Assembly (NCBI RefSeq): GCF_000317125.1
Contig: NC_019695.1
Location: 2,592,336-2,656,335, forward strand
Origin: Chroococcidiopsis thermalis PCC 7203
Lineage (GTDB): Bacteria > Cyanobacteriota > Cyanobacteriia > Cyanobacteriales > Chroococcidiopsidaceae
DNA length: 64,000 nt
Direction: 5' to 3'
Shown: piece by piece, positions 1-8,659 of the stretch
Position numbering within the stretch: the first letter of the stretch is position 1
Layout of the letters: every line of letters starts with the position of its first letter
Program-made: the position numbers and the translations under genes
Notes under the pieces: generated by a model
What the model was told of the DNA's origin: nothing
Seen by the model: only the letters and a program-made list of their open reading frames with translations
The model's database searches: none

Positions 1-2200
1 TTTCACCCCCTTGTAAAGTAACAGAACCACCAAGTGAAGTGCGATCGCTTGGTTGCACGTCTACAGCAGCTTCTACACCATAAATCCGTTCTGGGGCGCG
101 CAGTATGGTTCCTGGTGCGGTAAAAGTCGTACCTAATTCCGACTCGTTGTAGAAAGCAGATAAAGACCCTTGGATTGTCTCCCACTGCCCGCGCACACCA
201 ATTTCATAGCTATCAACCTGCTGCGGTTCTGGATTGAGTGACTCGACATCGAATCCTGGTTGAGCATTTCTTAAAACTAAGCCGATATCTGCTAGCGAGA
301 AACCTTGGGCGAAATTCGCAAATACGTTTATCTCTTCTGTCAAGAACAATACTGTACCAATGTTGAACAGCGTCGCGTCAAAATTGAGATCGCCCCCAGG
401 AATCACCGTATCGGGATTGGCTAAAGTCGTGAAGTCATCCACGCTGACATCAGCATTTTCGTAGCGCACACCGCCGTTGACGATAAAGCTATCGCTCACA
501 TCCCAGGTTAACTGGGCAAATAAACCCAAACTATTGAGTTCTAGCGGTGGTGTCCAAGTCCGTTCGCCTGTAGGGAGAAAATCTAGACCTCCACTGGCTG
601 CAAAAGCAGCGCGATCGAAGGTTGTCACTGGTTGCACGGTATCTTCGTTAAAGTAGTCTACACCCCACAACAATCTCGCTGCCCCTTTGTTAAATAAAGG
701 CGTTTCAATTTGTAAGCGTCCGCCAAACCTTTCCGATTCCACCCGCGACTGATAAATCTGGTTGCCCAAGTTACTAAAATTTCTACCGTCAAATGGAAAG
801 AACTCAGTTAAATAATCTCGGTAGTACAGTTGAGCCTGCACGTTGCTGCCCAACAGGTTTTCGTGACTGTACTGCAAATTCAGCAGCGTGTTTCTCGTAC
901 CTGGAAGCTCGTCTAAGTTCAATCCTTCTAGAGTGCGAGCTTTTTGTCTGCCTGGTAACAAGTTGACACTGGGATCGGTAGTAAAGTCCGTATCTTGGCT
1001 GTCGTCGAAGTGGTTGAACGTCAACTGGAGACGCTGTTGTTCGTCTAAATTTACGCCCAACTTACCAAAAAAGTTGAGTGTTTCCGCATCAGAAAAACCA
1101 CCTTGAGCATTCGGATCGGGAGGAATGCGATCGCCCTCGGCATCAAAAAAACCACCTGTAGTCGTCAGCGAACCACTTATGGCAAAATCGAGATTATCCT
1201 CAGTGCCAGAAATCGCATGTTGCAGGTTATAACCCAAACTATCGCCTGATAAATTTCCCAAAGCTCCACTTATGCCAATTTGAGTCTGAGAAGCTAACCT
1301 CTCCTCGCTTGGCGTGCGCGTGATGATATTGATGACACCACCCGTTCCACCATCACCATAAATCGCCGAAGGACCCCTTACCACTTCAATTCGTTCGATC
1401 GCCGAAGGATCGATCGTGCGCAAATCGCGCTGAGCATTTCGCGAAGTTGATTGCGGAATGCCATCAATTAAAACTTGTATGTTGCGCCCCCGTAGAGTTT
1501 GCCCAAAGTTACTGCTGCTTTGAGTTGGAACTGCTAAGCCAGGAACCAACTTACCGAGAATTTCCCCTACATTTTGGGACAGTCTTGTTTGTTGTTCAAT
1601 TTGTTCGCGGTTAATTATCGTCACCGATCGCGGTACGTCCTGCGGTTCTTCTGCCGTCCGCGTTGCCGTCACGGTAATTTCCTGTGCTGGCTCGCCTTCT
1701 GTAATCGTCTCTGTTTCTGTTGGAGTTTGCGCGGTTGCAGGCGCAACGGTAACAACCAAGCCGTTTTGACTTGGTACAACTTCTGCTATGGGTGCTGCTG
1801 TCTCTCCCACGAGTTGAACTCTGACACGATTAGCATCAATCTGAGTCACTGTAACGAGACTGATTCCCTGGGCTGGATTTTCTGCCCGATAATCTCCCTC
1901 TGGTAACGCCAGCCTTGTTTGAGGAAGATCGGTAATCCAGCTATTGTCGTCAACCGTAGGTGTAGCCACTGGCAATTGCTGCCCGCCTGCCGTTTCTAGG
2001 ATAAGTTCTAGCCCTTGAGGAGTCGAATTCAGTCGTACACCCGTTACCTCGATTGCCTTCTCTGCACCGCTACGCTGCTCTTGGGGCGCGTTTTGAGTAT
2101 AAGTGGATACTGATGCAAGTTGCGCTTGAGCGATCGCGGGGGCGAACGTGGCGATCGCGCCCACTAAGCTTAGTACAGATAGTAATTGCAAATTTGACAC
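1..2200 (-). CDS. TonB-dependent siderophore receptor with N-terminal AMIN domain (C-terminus cut by window edge)
   Basis: An outer-membrane gated channel for iron-siderophore or similar uptake, powered by TonB. The frame is open from a GTG at 2200 (GAGGAG ribosome site 5 nt upstream) to the window edge, about 733 codons. Translating the minus strand I see a signal peptide ending near APAIAQAQ, an AMIN-like region (EVTGVRLNSTPQGLELIL), a TonB-box-like stretch (EITVTATR), the plug domain (ERIEVVRGPSAIYGDGGTGG) and beta-barrel repeats, with ERIYGVEAAVDVQPSDRT near the edge. The AMIN-plug-barrel order is typical of cyanobacterial siderophore receptors. Fusion of AMIN suggests periplasmic or peptidoglycan anchoring (inference). 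The ligand cannot be named. The rest of the barrel lies before position 1. Confidence 0.93.
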   Translation of the reverse strand, partial: MSNLQLLSVLSLVGAIATFAPAIAQAQLASVSTYTQNAPQEQRSGAEKAIEVTGVRLNSTPQGLELILETAGGQQLPVATPTVDDNSWITDLPQTRLALPEGDYRAENPAQGISLVTVTQIDANRVRVQLVGETAAPIAEVVPSQNGLVVTVAPATAQTPTETETITEGEPAQEITVTATRTAEEPQDVPRSVTIINREQIEQQTRLSQNVGEILGKLVPGLAVPTQSSSNFGQTLRGRNIQVLIDGIPQSTSRNAQRDLRTIDPSAIERIEVVRGPSAIYGDGGTGGVINIITRTPSEERLASQTQIGISGALGNLSGDSLGYNLQHAISGTEDNLDFAISGSLTTTGGFFDAEGDRIPPDPNAQGGFSDAETLNFFGKLGVNLDEQQRLQLTFNHFDDSQDTDFTTDPSVNLLPGRQKARTLEGLNLDELPGTRNTLLNLQYSHENLLGSNVQAQLYYRDYLTEFFPFDGRNFSNLGNQIYQSRVESERFGGRLQIETPLFNKGAARLLWGVDYFNEDTVQPVTTFDRAAFAASGGLDFLPTGERTWTPPLELNSLGLFAQLTWDVSDSFIVNGGVRYENADVSVDDFTTLANPDTVIPGGDLNFDATLFNIGTVLFLTEEINVFANFAQGFSLADIGLVLRNAQPGFDVESLNPEPQQVDSYEIGVRGQWETIQGSLSAFYNESELGTTFTAPGTILRAPERIYGVEAAVDVQPSDRTSLGGSVTLQGGE

Positions 2201-2410
2201 AATAACTCCTCGCTCACAAACCATCATGTGACTTGCTGATTTACTCCTTTGGAGAGATGCAAGATTCGATTTTGCGCGATCTTGAAGTAAATACTCGCTT
2301 TTTAGCCAGTAAATTTACTGAAACTAATTTTCAATAATACTACTCGGCTAATAAAAATCGGCAAGAAATTTTCTCAATAAATAGAGATAATCTCACAGAA
2401 AGTATAAAAT

Positions 2411-2442
2411 TCCCCCCTTTTTAAGGGGGGTTAGGGGGGATC
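2411..2442. repeat. C-run/G-run palindromic repeat
   Basis: A run of C, a short T/A centre, then AAGGGGGG followed by a second G-run. A related copy in the opposite arrangement lies near 28021-28062. Such elements are scattered in cyanobacterial gene gaps. It could form a strong hairpin in RNA. Confidence 0.7.
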
Positions 2443-2502
2443 GAGATCTCGGACTTCCGGCGCGTAACTCTCATAGCAATTCTCGATTGCGTGCGTGACA
2501 TT

Positions 2503-2532
2503 TGTAGGGGCGCACAGCTGTGCGCCCCTACA
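2503..2532. repeat. Perfect 30 bp palindrome (GTAGGGGCGCACAG half-site)
   Basis: Two 15-base arms, TGTAGGGGCGCACAG and its exact complement, with no spacer. The same element occurs at 29991-30018. It belongs to a set of palindromes in this window that share GTAGRG...CYCTAC ends but differ in the middle. It lies just past the 3' end of the HCF173-like gene and could act as a transcript-end hairpin. Confidence 0.85.
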
Positions 2533-2564
2533 GATCGTGTGTTTTGCCCAATCGAAAACCGCTA

Positions 2565-4052
2565 TCAATCGCGTTTTAAACGAGCCAACAAATTCTGCCA
2601 ATTAGCAGAAAAAGCACCGTAGTTCGGATCGGCTTTGACTTCAAAAGTCAAGTTACCATCCTGGGGTTGCTCCACGACTCGAACGCAGAGTTCGGCAATT
2701 GAATCGCGGCTGACTTTACCTTTAATATTATCCCCTTGGTCGAAAACCAAAGGCTGTATTTCAGGTTCTTCTGTCAGGGCGCACGGTCTGATAATTGTAT
2801 AAGGAACGCCACTTTCTCTCACAGCTTCCTCACCACGCCATTTCCAAGTTAAAATGCCTCCCAATTGGTCATTTAAACGCACGGCTGGCGGTTCTTCCTC
2901 TAAGTTAATTCCTGGGCGATTGGGACGAGTGACACCAGCGGAACTGACTAGAATAAATTGGGGTCTTGCACTACCATACGCGCCAATTGACTCGACTTGC
3001 AACGCGAAACCACCAGGAGAAAACTGCGGATTGAGTTCGCCGTTGTATTCAAATTTGCTCAACATTAATTGCAACGAGCGAATTTTGGTAGTATCGATCG
3101 CCGGAGCATCTGATATTGTTTTTGCTCGAAATACTGCTGTTAACTGGTTAAATGGAATTCGTACCGTTATCCACTCATTGGCTACGGTATCAAAAGAATA
3201 CGAATAAGCCATTCCATCCCAACTCGATTCCGTGCGCAGGAAAAACTTGTAGCGCTTACCATCTCCCCTGACTCGCAGCGTCACGCCTTCGTAGCCGGAT
3301 AAATCTAGTGGCGAAGTAAAATTTTTTGTCCTGACAGAAGCAAAGCCGCCAGAGTTGGCTGTAGAAACATTACCTGTAAATAAAGCCGTCCCTTCCACAA
3401 AACGAATCTCGCTTTGACTGACACCACCCATGACAACATCATCCACAGCACCCCAAATTTGCTGTAATTGGGGAGTTGGTTGACTAAAATCAAAGACGAT
3501 CTTTTCCCCACTTGGGTTCTGTTGCCAATATTGAGCCGCCGCTTGGACTAAATTTTTTACCCCCAAATATTCCACCCGTTCTGGAGTATCACCGACAATT
3601 TCGGGTTGATAGAATTTAACGCCTTGATTGTATTTTTCTCTGTCTGGGGTATCGCCGCCCACTGGTTGCACCCGCACCGCCGTACAGCAAATGACAGCAC
3701 GGACGTTTGCCATCATTGCTGGTGTTAGGGTTTCTGGTTGGGTAATATCGCCGACATAGGTTTCTACATTGTTGCCCAAAATCGAGCTTGCTTTATCTTT
3801 ATCTCGGACGAGCGATCGCACTTGGTATCCTCTTTCTAACAGCCGTTGTACGACTCGCTTACCTACACCACCCGTTGCGCCAGCGACTAGGATAACTCCC
3901 ACTTGCTTACCTCCAGATAAATAATTTTCGGGTTTGTCAGCCACACCTGGGAGTATCTGTTTTAACCAACTCCAGCCAGGAATCGCCTCGAAATAGGCTA
4001 AAGTGCGGATGAACCTACCTGCATCCCAGCCAGCACGATTTTTTTCTGTCAT
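2565..4052 (-). CDS. HCF173-like SDR protein with inserted CIA30 domain
   Basis: 495 aa. A Rossmann NAD(P)-binding start (VILVAGATGGVGKRVVQRLL, about residues 53-72) is interrupted from about residue 180 to 345 by a CIA30-type domain (VFDFSQPT..WGAVDDVVMGGVSQS), after which the SDR fold resumes (FILVSSAGVTRPNRPG, YTIIRPCALTEEPE). This architecture is that of plant HCF173, an atypical short-chain dehydrogenase needed for translation and stability of psbA mRNA, and of its cyanobacterial relatives. A role in photosystem II protein synthesis is therefore plausible but is inferred from the family. It stands alone, transcribed towards the receptor gene. Start is ATG at 4052. Confidence 0.85.
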   Translation of the reverse strand: MTEKNRAGWDAGRFIRTLAYFEAIPGWSWLKQILPGVADKPENYLSGGKQVGVILVAGATGGVGKRVVQRLLERGYQVRSLVRDKDKASSILGNNVETYVGDITQPETLTPAMMANVRAVICCTAVRVQPVGGDTPDREKYNQGVKFYQPEIVGDTPERVEYLGVKNLVQAAAQYWQQNPSGEKIVFDFSQPTPQLQQIWGAVDDVVMGGVSQSEIRFVEGTALFTGNVSTANSGGFASVRTKNFTSPLDLSGYEGVTLRVRGDGKRYKFFLRTESSWDGMAYSYSFDTVANEWITVRIPFNQLTAVFRAKTISDAPAIDTTKIRSLQLMLSKFEYNGELNPQFSPGGFALQVESIGAYGSARPQFILVSSAGVTRPNRPGINLEEEPPAVRLNDQLGGILTWKWRGEEAVRESGVPYTIIRPCALTEEPEIQPLVFDQGDNIKGKVSRDSIAELCVRVVEQPQDGNLTFEVKADPNYGAFSANWQNLLARLKRD

Positions 4053-4195
4053 AGCTTGTTCCTAGTCAGATTGCGAGCAGCTATCTCTATTTTGGTAACA
4101 AACAGCGCCAAGATGATTAAGCCTTTGGTATAAATCTTGAATGAAGTAGGGCGATCGCGGTATTTGTATGAGGATAAAGATTTAAGAGTTTAATT

Positions 4196-4942
4196 ATGCC
4201 GATAGACATTCAAGAACAAAATTGGAATAACTTTTGCGCTCACCATTTACATGATTGGCATGGAATTTGGACGAGTTATTCTGCTCAAGGAGAGGTCAAA
4301 GATTCGTTTCAAAGTTTGAGAAGTTTTCGCGCCAACTTAGAAAAAACTCAAATTACACATACAAATCGATATATTTATGCCGATGGGAAAATCGAGGAAA
4401 AAACTTGGCAGTTACAAAAGCCATTTCTTAGATCGATTTTTTTTCCTCAAGGTGCTGGGGCTTTTCATGCTGAGAAGCTAGTAGCTGCCTCTTTTTTTGC
4501 AGTAGAATTATTTTTCATTCACAAAAACTTACGCCATAGCGCGATCGCGGCTTATACAGATGGTACTAACTTAACTAAAATATTGAGTATTCGCGAAGAC
4601 TCTACAGGCTTTCCCAGTCAACATTGGTCTACCAATCTTGATTTAGTATCGGAAAGAAGTCTGAGTGAAAATTGGGCGGGGACTTCAGTTACGATGACAC
4701 CCGATTTAAAAGTTTCTCCGGCAGTTCCAGCTAACTTAAATTGGCAGATAGAAGGGAACGAATCGTTCTTTTTTCCCGACGAGATTTCTTTAAGTTGTCC
4801 CAGACAAGTTGAGGTAGGCAAACCAATTGTAATCGCTGCTACTTGGTTGGTTAATTCAAGTTATCTGCAACAGATTACAATTGCATATGACGAGACAGGA
4901 GCCTTTCAAAACTTGAAATTTGCAGAATTTACCCATGTCTAG
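4196..4942 (+). CDS. DUF3598 family protein
   Basis: 248 aa, soluble, no signal peptide or membrane segment. The opening WNNFCAHHLHDWHGIWTSYS, the middle IEEKTWQLQKPFLRSIFFPQGAGAF and the ending with repeated beta-type segments match the cyanobacterial DUF3598 family, thought to fold as a lipocalin-like barrel. Its function is unknown. It converges with the SDR gene that starts on the other strand only 2 bp past its stop. The region upstream (4053-4195) must hold both its promoter and that of the divergent HCF173-like gene. Confidence 0.75.
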   Translation: MPIDIQEQNWNNFCAHHLHDWHGIWTSYSAQGEVKDSFQSLRSFRANLEKTQITHTNRYIYADGKIEEKTWQLQKPFLRSIFFPQGAGAFHAEKLVAASFFAVELFFIHKNLRHSAIAAYTDGTNLTKILSIREDSTGFPSQHWSTNLDLVSERSLSENWAGTSVTMTPDLKVSPAVPANLNWQIEGNESFFFPDEISLSCPRQVEVGKPIVIAATWLVNSSYLQQITIAYDETGAFQNLKFAEFTHV

Positions 4943-4944
4943 CC

Positions 4945-5781
4945 CTAAATCAAAACTTCTGGGTGAATAAAACTGTATCCTGCGGTTTTGAGTTTCCGAT
5001 TCGATACCCTGGCATTGTATAGACGGGTTTCCGATAACTCAGGATTCCACAACACTTGAGGCAGGTTATAGCGATCGCACAAATTTTGCAACAAATCGCG
5101 AGATAATGGGGGTTCATCGCCTACTAAATTATAAATTCCCTCTAATTGCCTTTCTGCGGCAAAGGCGATCGCGCCGACAATATCGTCAAGGTGAATCCAA
5201 TTCGTATAGGTTTGCCCGTTCCCTGGACGAGTTGTACCAAATGCACGACTGAAGATTTTTGTCAACTCCCGCCCTTCACCGTAAATTCCGCCCAAGCGTA
5301 AGATGCAGACTTTCAATTTGTCACTCGCAGCGCAGAGCAATACTTCTTCTGTCTCTGCCAAAACTTGTCCGTTTTGATTTGCTGGCGTTAAAGGTGATTC
5401 TTCGTCTACCCATGCCCCATTTTTATTGCCGTAAACAGAATAACTCCCCGTATAAATAATTTGTTTAACAGCAGTTTGTGGCAAAACTTGAATTAAATTC
5501 TTGGCAGTTTGTAGGTAAGTAGATTCGTAGCTATCAGCTGCAAAAAATTTAGGCGCAATGCTCAGAATGACAATATCTCGATCTTGGATGGCTGACAGGA
5601 GAGTGGCTTCATCGTCTCCTTTAGCGATGACAACTTGCTGAGCTAATTGTTCTAACTCGCTCATCCGTGCCTGAGTTGTCGTGGTTGCGGTAATCTGATA
5701 TTTACCATCCTGCTGCCAGTGACGCGCGATCGCCTTACCGACATAACCACAGCCTATAATTGCTACTTTTATAGTTTGCAT
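4945..5781 (-). CDS. NAD(P)-dependent epimerase/dehydratase-like SDR
   Basis: 278 aa. The N-terminal VAIIGCGYVGKAIARHW carries the GxGxxG nucleotide-binding loop, then DIVILSIAP, the YTGSYSVYG strand and VDEESPLTP, followed by a substrate-side C-terminal half (NWIHLDDIVGAI, GIYNLVGDEP). This is the atypical extended SDR group related to E. coli YeeZ and found in most cyanobacteria. The substrate is unknown. The usual YxxxK pair is not obvious, so it may be a weak or non-catalytic NAD(P)-binding protein. Start is ATG at 5781. Confidence 0.8.
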   Translation of the reverse strand: MQTIKVAIIGCGYVGKAIARHWQQDGKYQITATTTTQARMSELEQLAQQVVIAKGDDEATLLSAIQDRDIVILSIAPKFFAADSYESTYLQTAKNLIQVLPQTAVKQIIYTGSYSVYGNKNGAWVDEESPLTPANQNGQVLAETEEVLLCAASDKLKVCILRLGGIYGEGRELTKIFSRAFGTTRPGNGQTYTNWIHLDDIVGAIAFAAERQLEGIYNLVGDEPPLSRDLLQNLCDRYNLPQVLWNPELSETRLYNARVSNRKLKTAGYSFIHPEVLI

Positions 5782-5818
5782 TCAATCTCTCTAGAAAGTC
5801 AAAAGTCAAAAGTTATTC

Positions 5819-5882
5819 GTAGGGGCGGGTTCACCCGAAATCTTTGTCGGAGTCAGAGTTTTTTGGTAAGCCCGCCCGTACA
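5819..5882. repeat. Imperfect palindromic element (GTAGGGGCGGGTT ... AAGCCCGCCCGTA)
   Basis: Ends GTAGGGGCGGGTTCACCCG on the left and AAGCCCGCCCGTAC on the right, about 64 bp. Related copies lie at 27935-28212 and 40594-40712. It is preceded by AGTCAAA-type STRR units (5798-5812). Confidence 0.7.
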
Positions 5883-5926
5883 AAAGTCAAAATGTCGAAA
5901 TCAAGCGCGTTCAAATTCAAATTAAC

Positions 5927-6808
5927 ATGAATCAATTTCAGCCCCCTGGCTTTGGAAAACAGGCGATCGCCACCTCTTTAGGATCGATGACTTACTACAC
6001 CCAGGTAGCCGCACCTTGGCTATCCTCATCCAGTCATGAATTACCTCGCCTAGTCTTTCTACACTGCTTTGGTGGCGGTGCTTCAGCTTACGAATGGTCT
6101 AAAGTTTACCCTGCATTTGCCAGCGAATACCAGATTCTTGCAGCCGACTTAATTGGTTGGGGCGAATCAGCGCATCCCGTGCGGGAATATCAAATTGCCG
6201 ACTATCTCACTACAATCGCTGAATTTATTCAAGCTTGCCATCCTCCCATCAAGGTAGTTGCCTCTTCTTTAACAGCAGCATTAGTAATTCGCCTTGCCGT
6301 TCAGCGTCCCGAATTATTTCAATCTCTCTTGCTCATCTGTCCCTCTGGGTTTGACGACTTCGGCGAAGGTGCGGGACGCAGACTACCGTTACAGTTAATT
6401 AGTACACCCTTACTCGATCGCCTAATTTATGCCATAGGTGCAGAAAACGAAGTCTCTGTGCGTAACTTTCTCCAACAATTTCTCTTTGCCAAACCAGAAC
6501 GAGTCACGCCAGAAATGGTAGCAGCCTATCTCACTTCTGCTCAAAAACCTAATGCCGAATACGCTGCCCTTGCTTTTCTCAAGGCTAATCTTTATTTTGA
6601 CTTGGCTTTGTACGTACCGCAGCTAACCGTACCCACAGCGATCTTATGGGGAGAGCAAGCACAATTTACCAAAATAGGCTTAGGAAGACGCTTAGCAAAG
6701 CTGAATTTGCGATCGATTATTGCATTTGAGGCGATCGCCCATGCTGGTGTTTTACCACATTTAGAAACCCCGGAAATCGCGATCGGCTTGTTACAGAAGT
6801 ATTTGTAG
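5927..6808 (+). CDS. Alpha/beta-fold hydrolase
   Basis: 293 aa. Oxyanion strand VFLHCFGGGASAYEW (about residues 43-57), LAADLIGWGES, nucleophile region VVASSLTAALVIRLA, and catalytic-His region IAHAGVLPHLETPE. The nucleophile elbow reads A-S-S-L-T rather than G-x-S-x-G, so the middle Ser is the likely nucleophile with the glycines replaced. The family includes esterases, haloperoxidase-like and cofactor-synthesis hydrolases; the substrate cannot be told. Cytoplasmic, with no signal peptide. It runs just before an STRR array. Confidence 0.85.
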   Translation: MNQFQPPGFGKQAIATSLGSMTYYTQVAAPWLSSSSHELPRLVFLHCFGGGASAYEWSKVYPAFASEYQILAADLIGWGESAHPVREYQIADYLTTIAEFIQACHPPIKVVASSLTAALVIRLAVQRPELFQSLLLICPSGFDDFGEGAGRRLPLQLISTPLLDRLIYAIGAENEVSVRNFLQQFLFAKPERVTPEMVAAYLTSAQKPNAEYAALAFLKANLYFDLALYVPQLTVPTAILWGEQAQFTKIGLGRRLAKLNLRSIIAFEAIAHAGVLPHLETPEIAIGLLQKYL

Positions 6809-6825
6809 GAGTGATGCGTGGAGTG

Positions 6826-7015
6826 GAGGGACAAGGGGGACAAGGGGGACAAGGGGGGACAAGGGGGGACAAGGGGGGACAAGGGGGACAAGGGGGACAA
6901 GGGGGACAAGGGGGACAAGGGGAGCAGGGGAGCAGGTGGGCTTCAGGTGCAACAACCACCCATTACCCATTACCCATTACCAACTACCAACTACCAACCA
7001 CCAACTACCAATTCC
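6826..7015. repeat. STRR array: GACAAGGGG (9-10 bp) units followed by CCAACTA/CCCATTA heptamers
   Basis: About ten units of GGGGGACAA from 6828 to 6922, a short GGAGCAGG stretch, then CCCATTA and CCAACTA heptamers from about 6957 to 7012. No gene lies here; apparent reading frames in it are translations of the repeat. Nothing else is evident up to the next gene at 7156. Confidence 0.95.
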
Positions 7016-7155
7016 CACTTGCAATATTTATTTACAGAGTCAACAAAATATTATAGAGATATGCCTATTTATAAAATTGCTTCTCCCCAATTAGGGAAAA
7101 ACAGGAAAAGAGGCTTGCTAAAGTCAATAGCCAGACAAAGGAGAATCAGCAGCTT

Positions 7156-7833
7156 GTGCTTGAAAGGTTGAAACAGGATCTAAAAAATGACCTGATTGCA
7201 GGATTATTGGTCGTCATTCCCTTAGCTACGACAATCTGGCTGACGATCGCCGTTGCTAGTTGGACGATCGAATTTCTGACGCGGATTCCCAAACAACTGA
7301 ATCCGTTAGATGAAATGAACCCCTTCCTCGTGAATCTCATCAACTTAGCAGTAGGTCTAACAGTACCGCTGCTGTGCATTTTAGCGATCGGCTTAATGGC
7401 ACGCAATATCGCCGGACGCTGGCTGCTCGATTTCGGAGAACAATTATTACAAGCCATTCCCTTAGCTGGAGCAGTTTACAAAACCTTAAAACAATTGCTC
7501 GAAACCCTGCTTAAAGATTCTAATGGGAAGTTTCGGCGCGTTATTCTAATAGAGTATCCTCGGCGGGGTATATGGGCGATCGCCTTTGTCACTGGGATTA
7601 TGAGTCATGAAATTCAATCTCACATGAATCGCCCGATGCTGAGCGTATTTATTCCCACAACCCCCAACCCAACCACCGGATGGTATGCCATTGTTCCAGC
7701 AGACGAAGCGATCGACCTATCCATGTCCGTTGAAGATGCCTTTAAAGTCATTATCTCTGGTGGTATTGTTTCCCCCAATGCGCCCCTACCCCCACTTTTG
7801 CTAGATCGCCAAGGACAAGCGATTAATCAGTGA
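7156..7833 (+). CDS. DUF502 family membrane protein
   Basis: 225 aa. Two membrane segments (about residues 14-36, LIAGLLVVIPLATTIWLTIA, and 60-80, AVGLTVPLLCILAIGLMA) frame a loop containing LNPLDEMNPF, followed by a soluble beta-rich part (RRVILIEYPRRGIWAIAFVTG, PTTPNPTTGWYAIVP). This is the DUF502 family, conserved across cyanobacteria, proteobacteria and plants; the plant LCV-like members are membrane proteins of unclear role. The start is GTG at 7156 with AAGGAG 12 nt upstream. It lies directly before nusB and may be co-transcribed with it. Confidence 0.85.
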   Translation: MLERLKQDLKNDLIAGLLVVIPLATTIWLTIAVASWTIEFLTRIPKQLNPLDEMNPFLVNLINLAVGLTVPLLCILAIGLMARNIAGRWLLDFGEQLLQAIPLAGAVYKTLKQLLETLLKDSNGKFRRVILIEYPRRGIWAIAFVTGIMSHEIQSHMNRPMLSVFIPTTPNPTTGWYAIVPADEAIDLSMSVEDAFKVIISGGIVSPNAPLPPLLLDRQGQAINQ

Positions 7834-7847
7834 ACAGTTATCAGTTG

Positions 7848-7912
7848 TCAGTCACTGCCGAGCAACTACCAACTACCAATTACCAACTACCAACTACCAA
7901 TTACCCTTCCAA
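7848..7912. repeat. CCAACTA/CCAATTA heptamer STRR between DUF502 gene and nusB
   Basis: Seven or so units of (A/T)CCAACTA and (A/T)CCAATTA fill the gap and end within a few bases of the nusB start codon. Confidence 0.9.
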
Positions 7913-7914
7913 TA

Positions 7915-8589
7915 ATGAAAGCACGAAGTATTGCTCGCGAATTGGCTCTGCTTAGTTTGAGCCAACTGCCTAATTCCTCAGAAAAATTGGAAGCGCAACA
8001 ACTATCTAATTTGTTAGTTGCAGCCGTCAGAACTTTGACAACGGAAGTAGAAGATGCTCTAGAGACGGCTTCTGGAGAAGTTCAGCGGGCAAACGATCGC
8101 CTCTTGACGAGCGAAACCCGTGCTAACGATGTCCAAACAGCCAGAGCTATGTTGCAGGATGGGATTCAATTGACTCAAAGTGCAATCAATCGCCTTGCTA
8201 CAGCCATGCAACTACCAGAGACGATCCAATCAGCCACGGCAGCAGAACCAAATTTTGATGTCCGCCGTTACGCACTAACACTTGTGAATACAGTCAATCA
8301 AAACCGAGCTGAAATTGATGAAATTTTAGAACAGGCTCTAGTAGACTGGCAATTAAATCGACTGGCGCGGATCGATCGCGATATCCTGCGGATTGCAGTA
8401 GCCGAAATTGAATTTTTAGGTTTTCAAGATCGGGTTAGTGTCGCGATCGATGAAGCAGTAGAACTCGCAAAGCGGTACAGTGGAGACGAAGGATACAAAT
8501 TTATCAACGGCGTTTTGCGCCGCGTCACCGATCGCTTAAAACAAAAAGAAGTCGGAAGTCGGAAGTCGGAAGTCAAGAGTCAACAGTGA
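7915..8589 (+). CDS. nusB: Transcription antitermination factor NusB
   Basis: 224 aa. RNA-binding helical protein that joins NusE (S10), NusA and NusG in rRNA antitermination. The N-terminal [15 protein letters not shown] and C-terminal [25 protein letters not shown]...[29 protein letters not shown] are classic NusB. Like other cyanobacterial NusB it is longer than the E. coli protein because of a middle insert (about residues 45-110). The last 14 residues (from about KEVGSRKSE) are encoded by GTCGGAA STRR units, so the original stop was probably lost to a repeat. It is followed closely by ftsY. Confidence 0.95.
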   Translation: MKARSIARELALLSLSQLPNSSEKLEAQQLSNLLVAAVRTLTTEVEDALETASGEVQRANDRLLTSETRANDVQTARAMLQDGIQLTQSAINRLATAMQLPETIQSATAAEPNFDVRRYALTLVNTVNQNRAEIDEILEQALVDWQLNRLARIDRDILRIAVAEIEFLGFQDRVSVAIDEAVELAKRYSGDEGYKFINGVLRRVTDRLKQKEVGSRKSEVKSQQ

Positions 8590-8658
8590 CTGCTCGTGCG
8601 CTCCCTGCTCCCTGCTCCCTGTTCCCTGTTCCCTGTTCCCTGTTCCCTGATAACTGAC
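8590..8658. repeat. CTCCCTG/TTCCCTG STRR between nusB and ftsY
   Basis: Seven or more units of (C/G)CTCCCTG and TTCCCTG followed by TGATAACTGA, ending at the ftsY start codon. Confidence 0.9.
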
Positions 8659-8659
8659 A

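Larger units (their letters stand above)
2201..2564. other. Gene-free spacer with two palindromic repeats and receptor promoter
   Basis: This is the divided upstream and downstream region between the TonB receptor (leaving leftward) and the HCF173-like gene (ending at 2565). It must hold the receptor promoter. An AT-rich stretch around 2310-2400 is the likely place, and TGAAACTAATTTTCA (2319-2333) is a weak inverted repeat where a Fur-type repressor could bind, but it does not match a Fur box well. The remainder is repeat elements, listed separately. Confidence 0.5.

Noticed and set aside
888-1906. Plus-strand frames within the TonB receptor region
   Set aside because: Shadows of the receptor gene, whose minus-strand frame is continuous and has clear domains.
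2319-2333. Possible Fur box upstream of the TonB receptor
   Set aside because: Only 5 bp arms and a poor match to the Fur consensus; left as a note.
6826-6922. CRISPR array
   Set aside because: Units are 9-10 bp in direct tandem with no spacers; it is an STRR, not a CRISPR.
6592-7171. Several overlapping open frames of 80-117 codons around 6592-7171 on both strands
   Set aside because: They are translations of the GACAAGGGG and CCAACTA arrays (runs of Gly-Gln, Asp-Lys, Pro-Leu-Ser). Frames stay open because the unit is 9 bp; there is no protein-like sequence.
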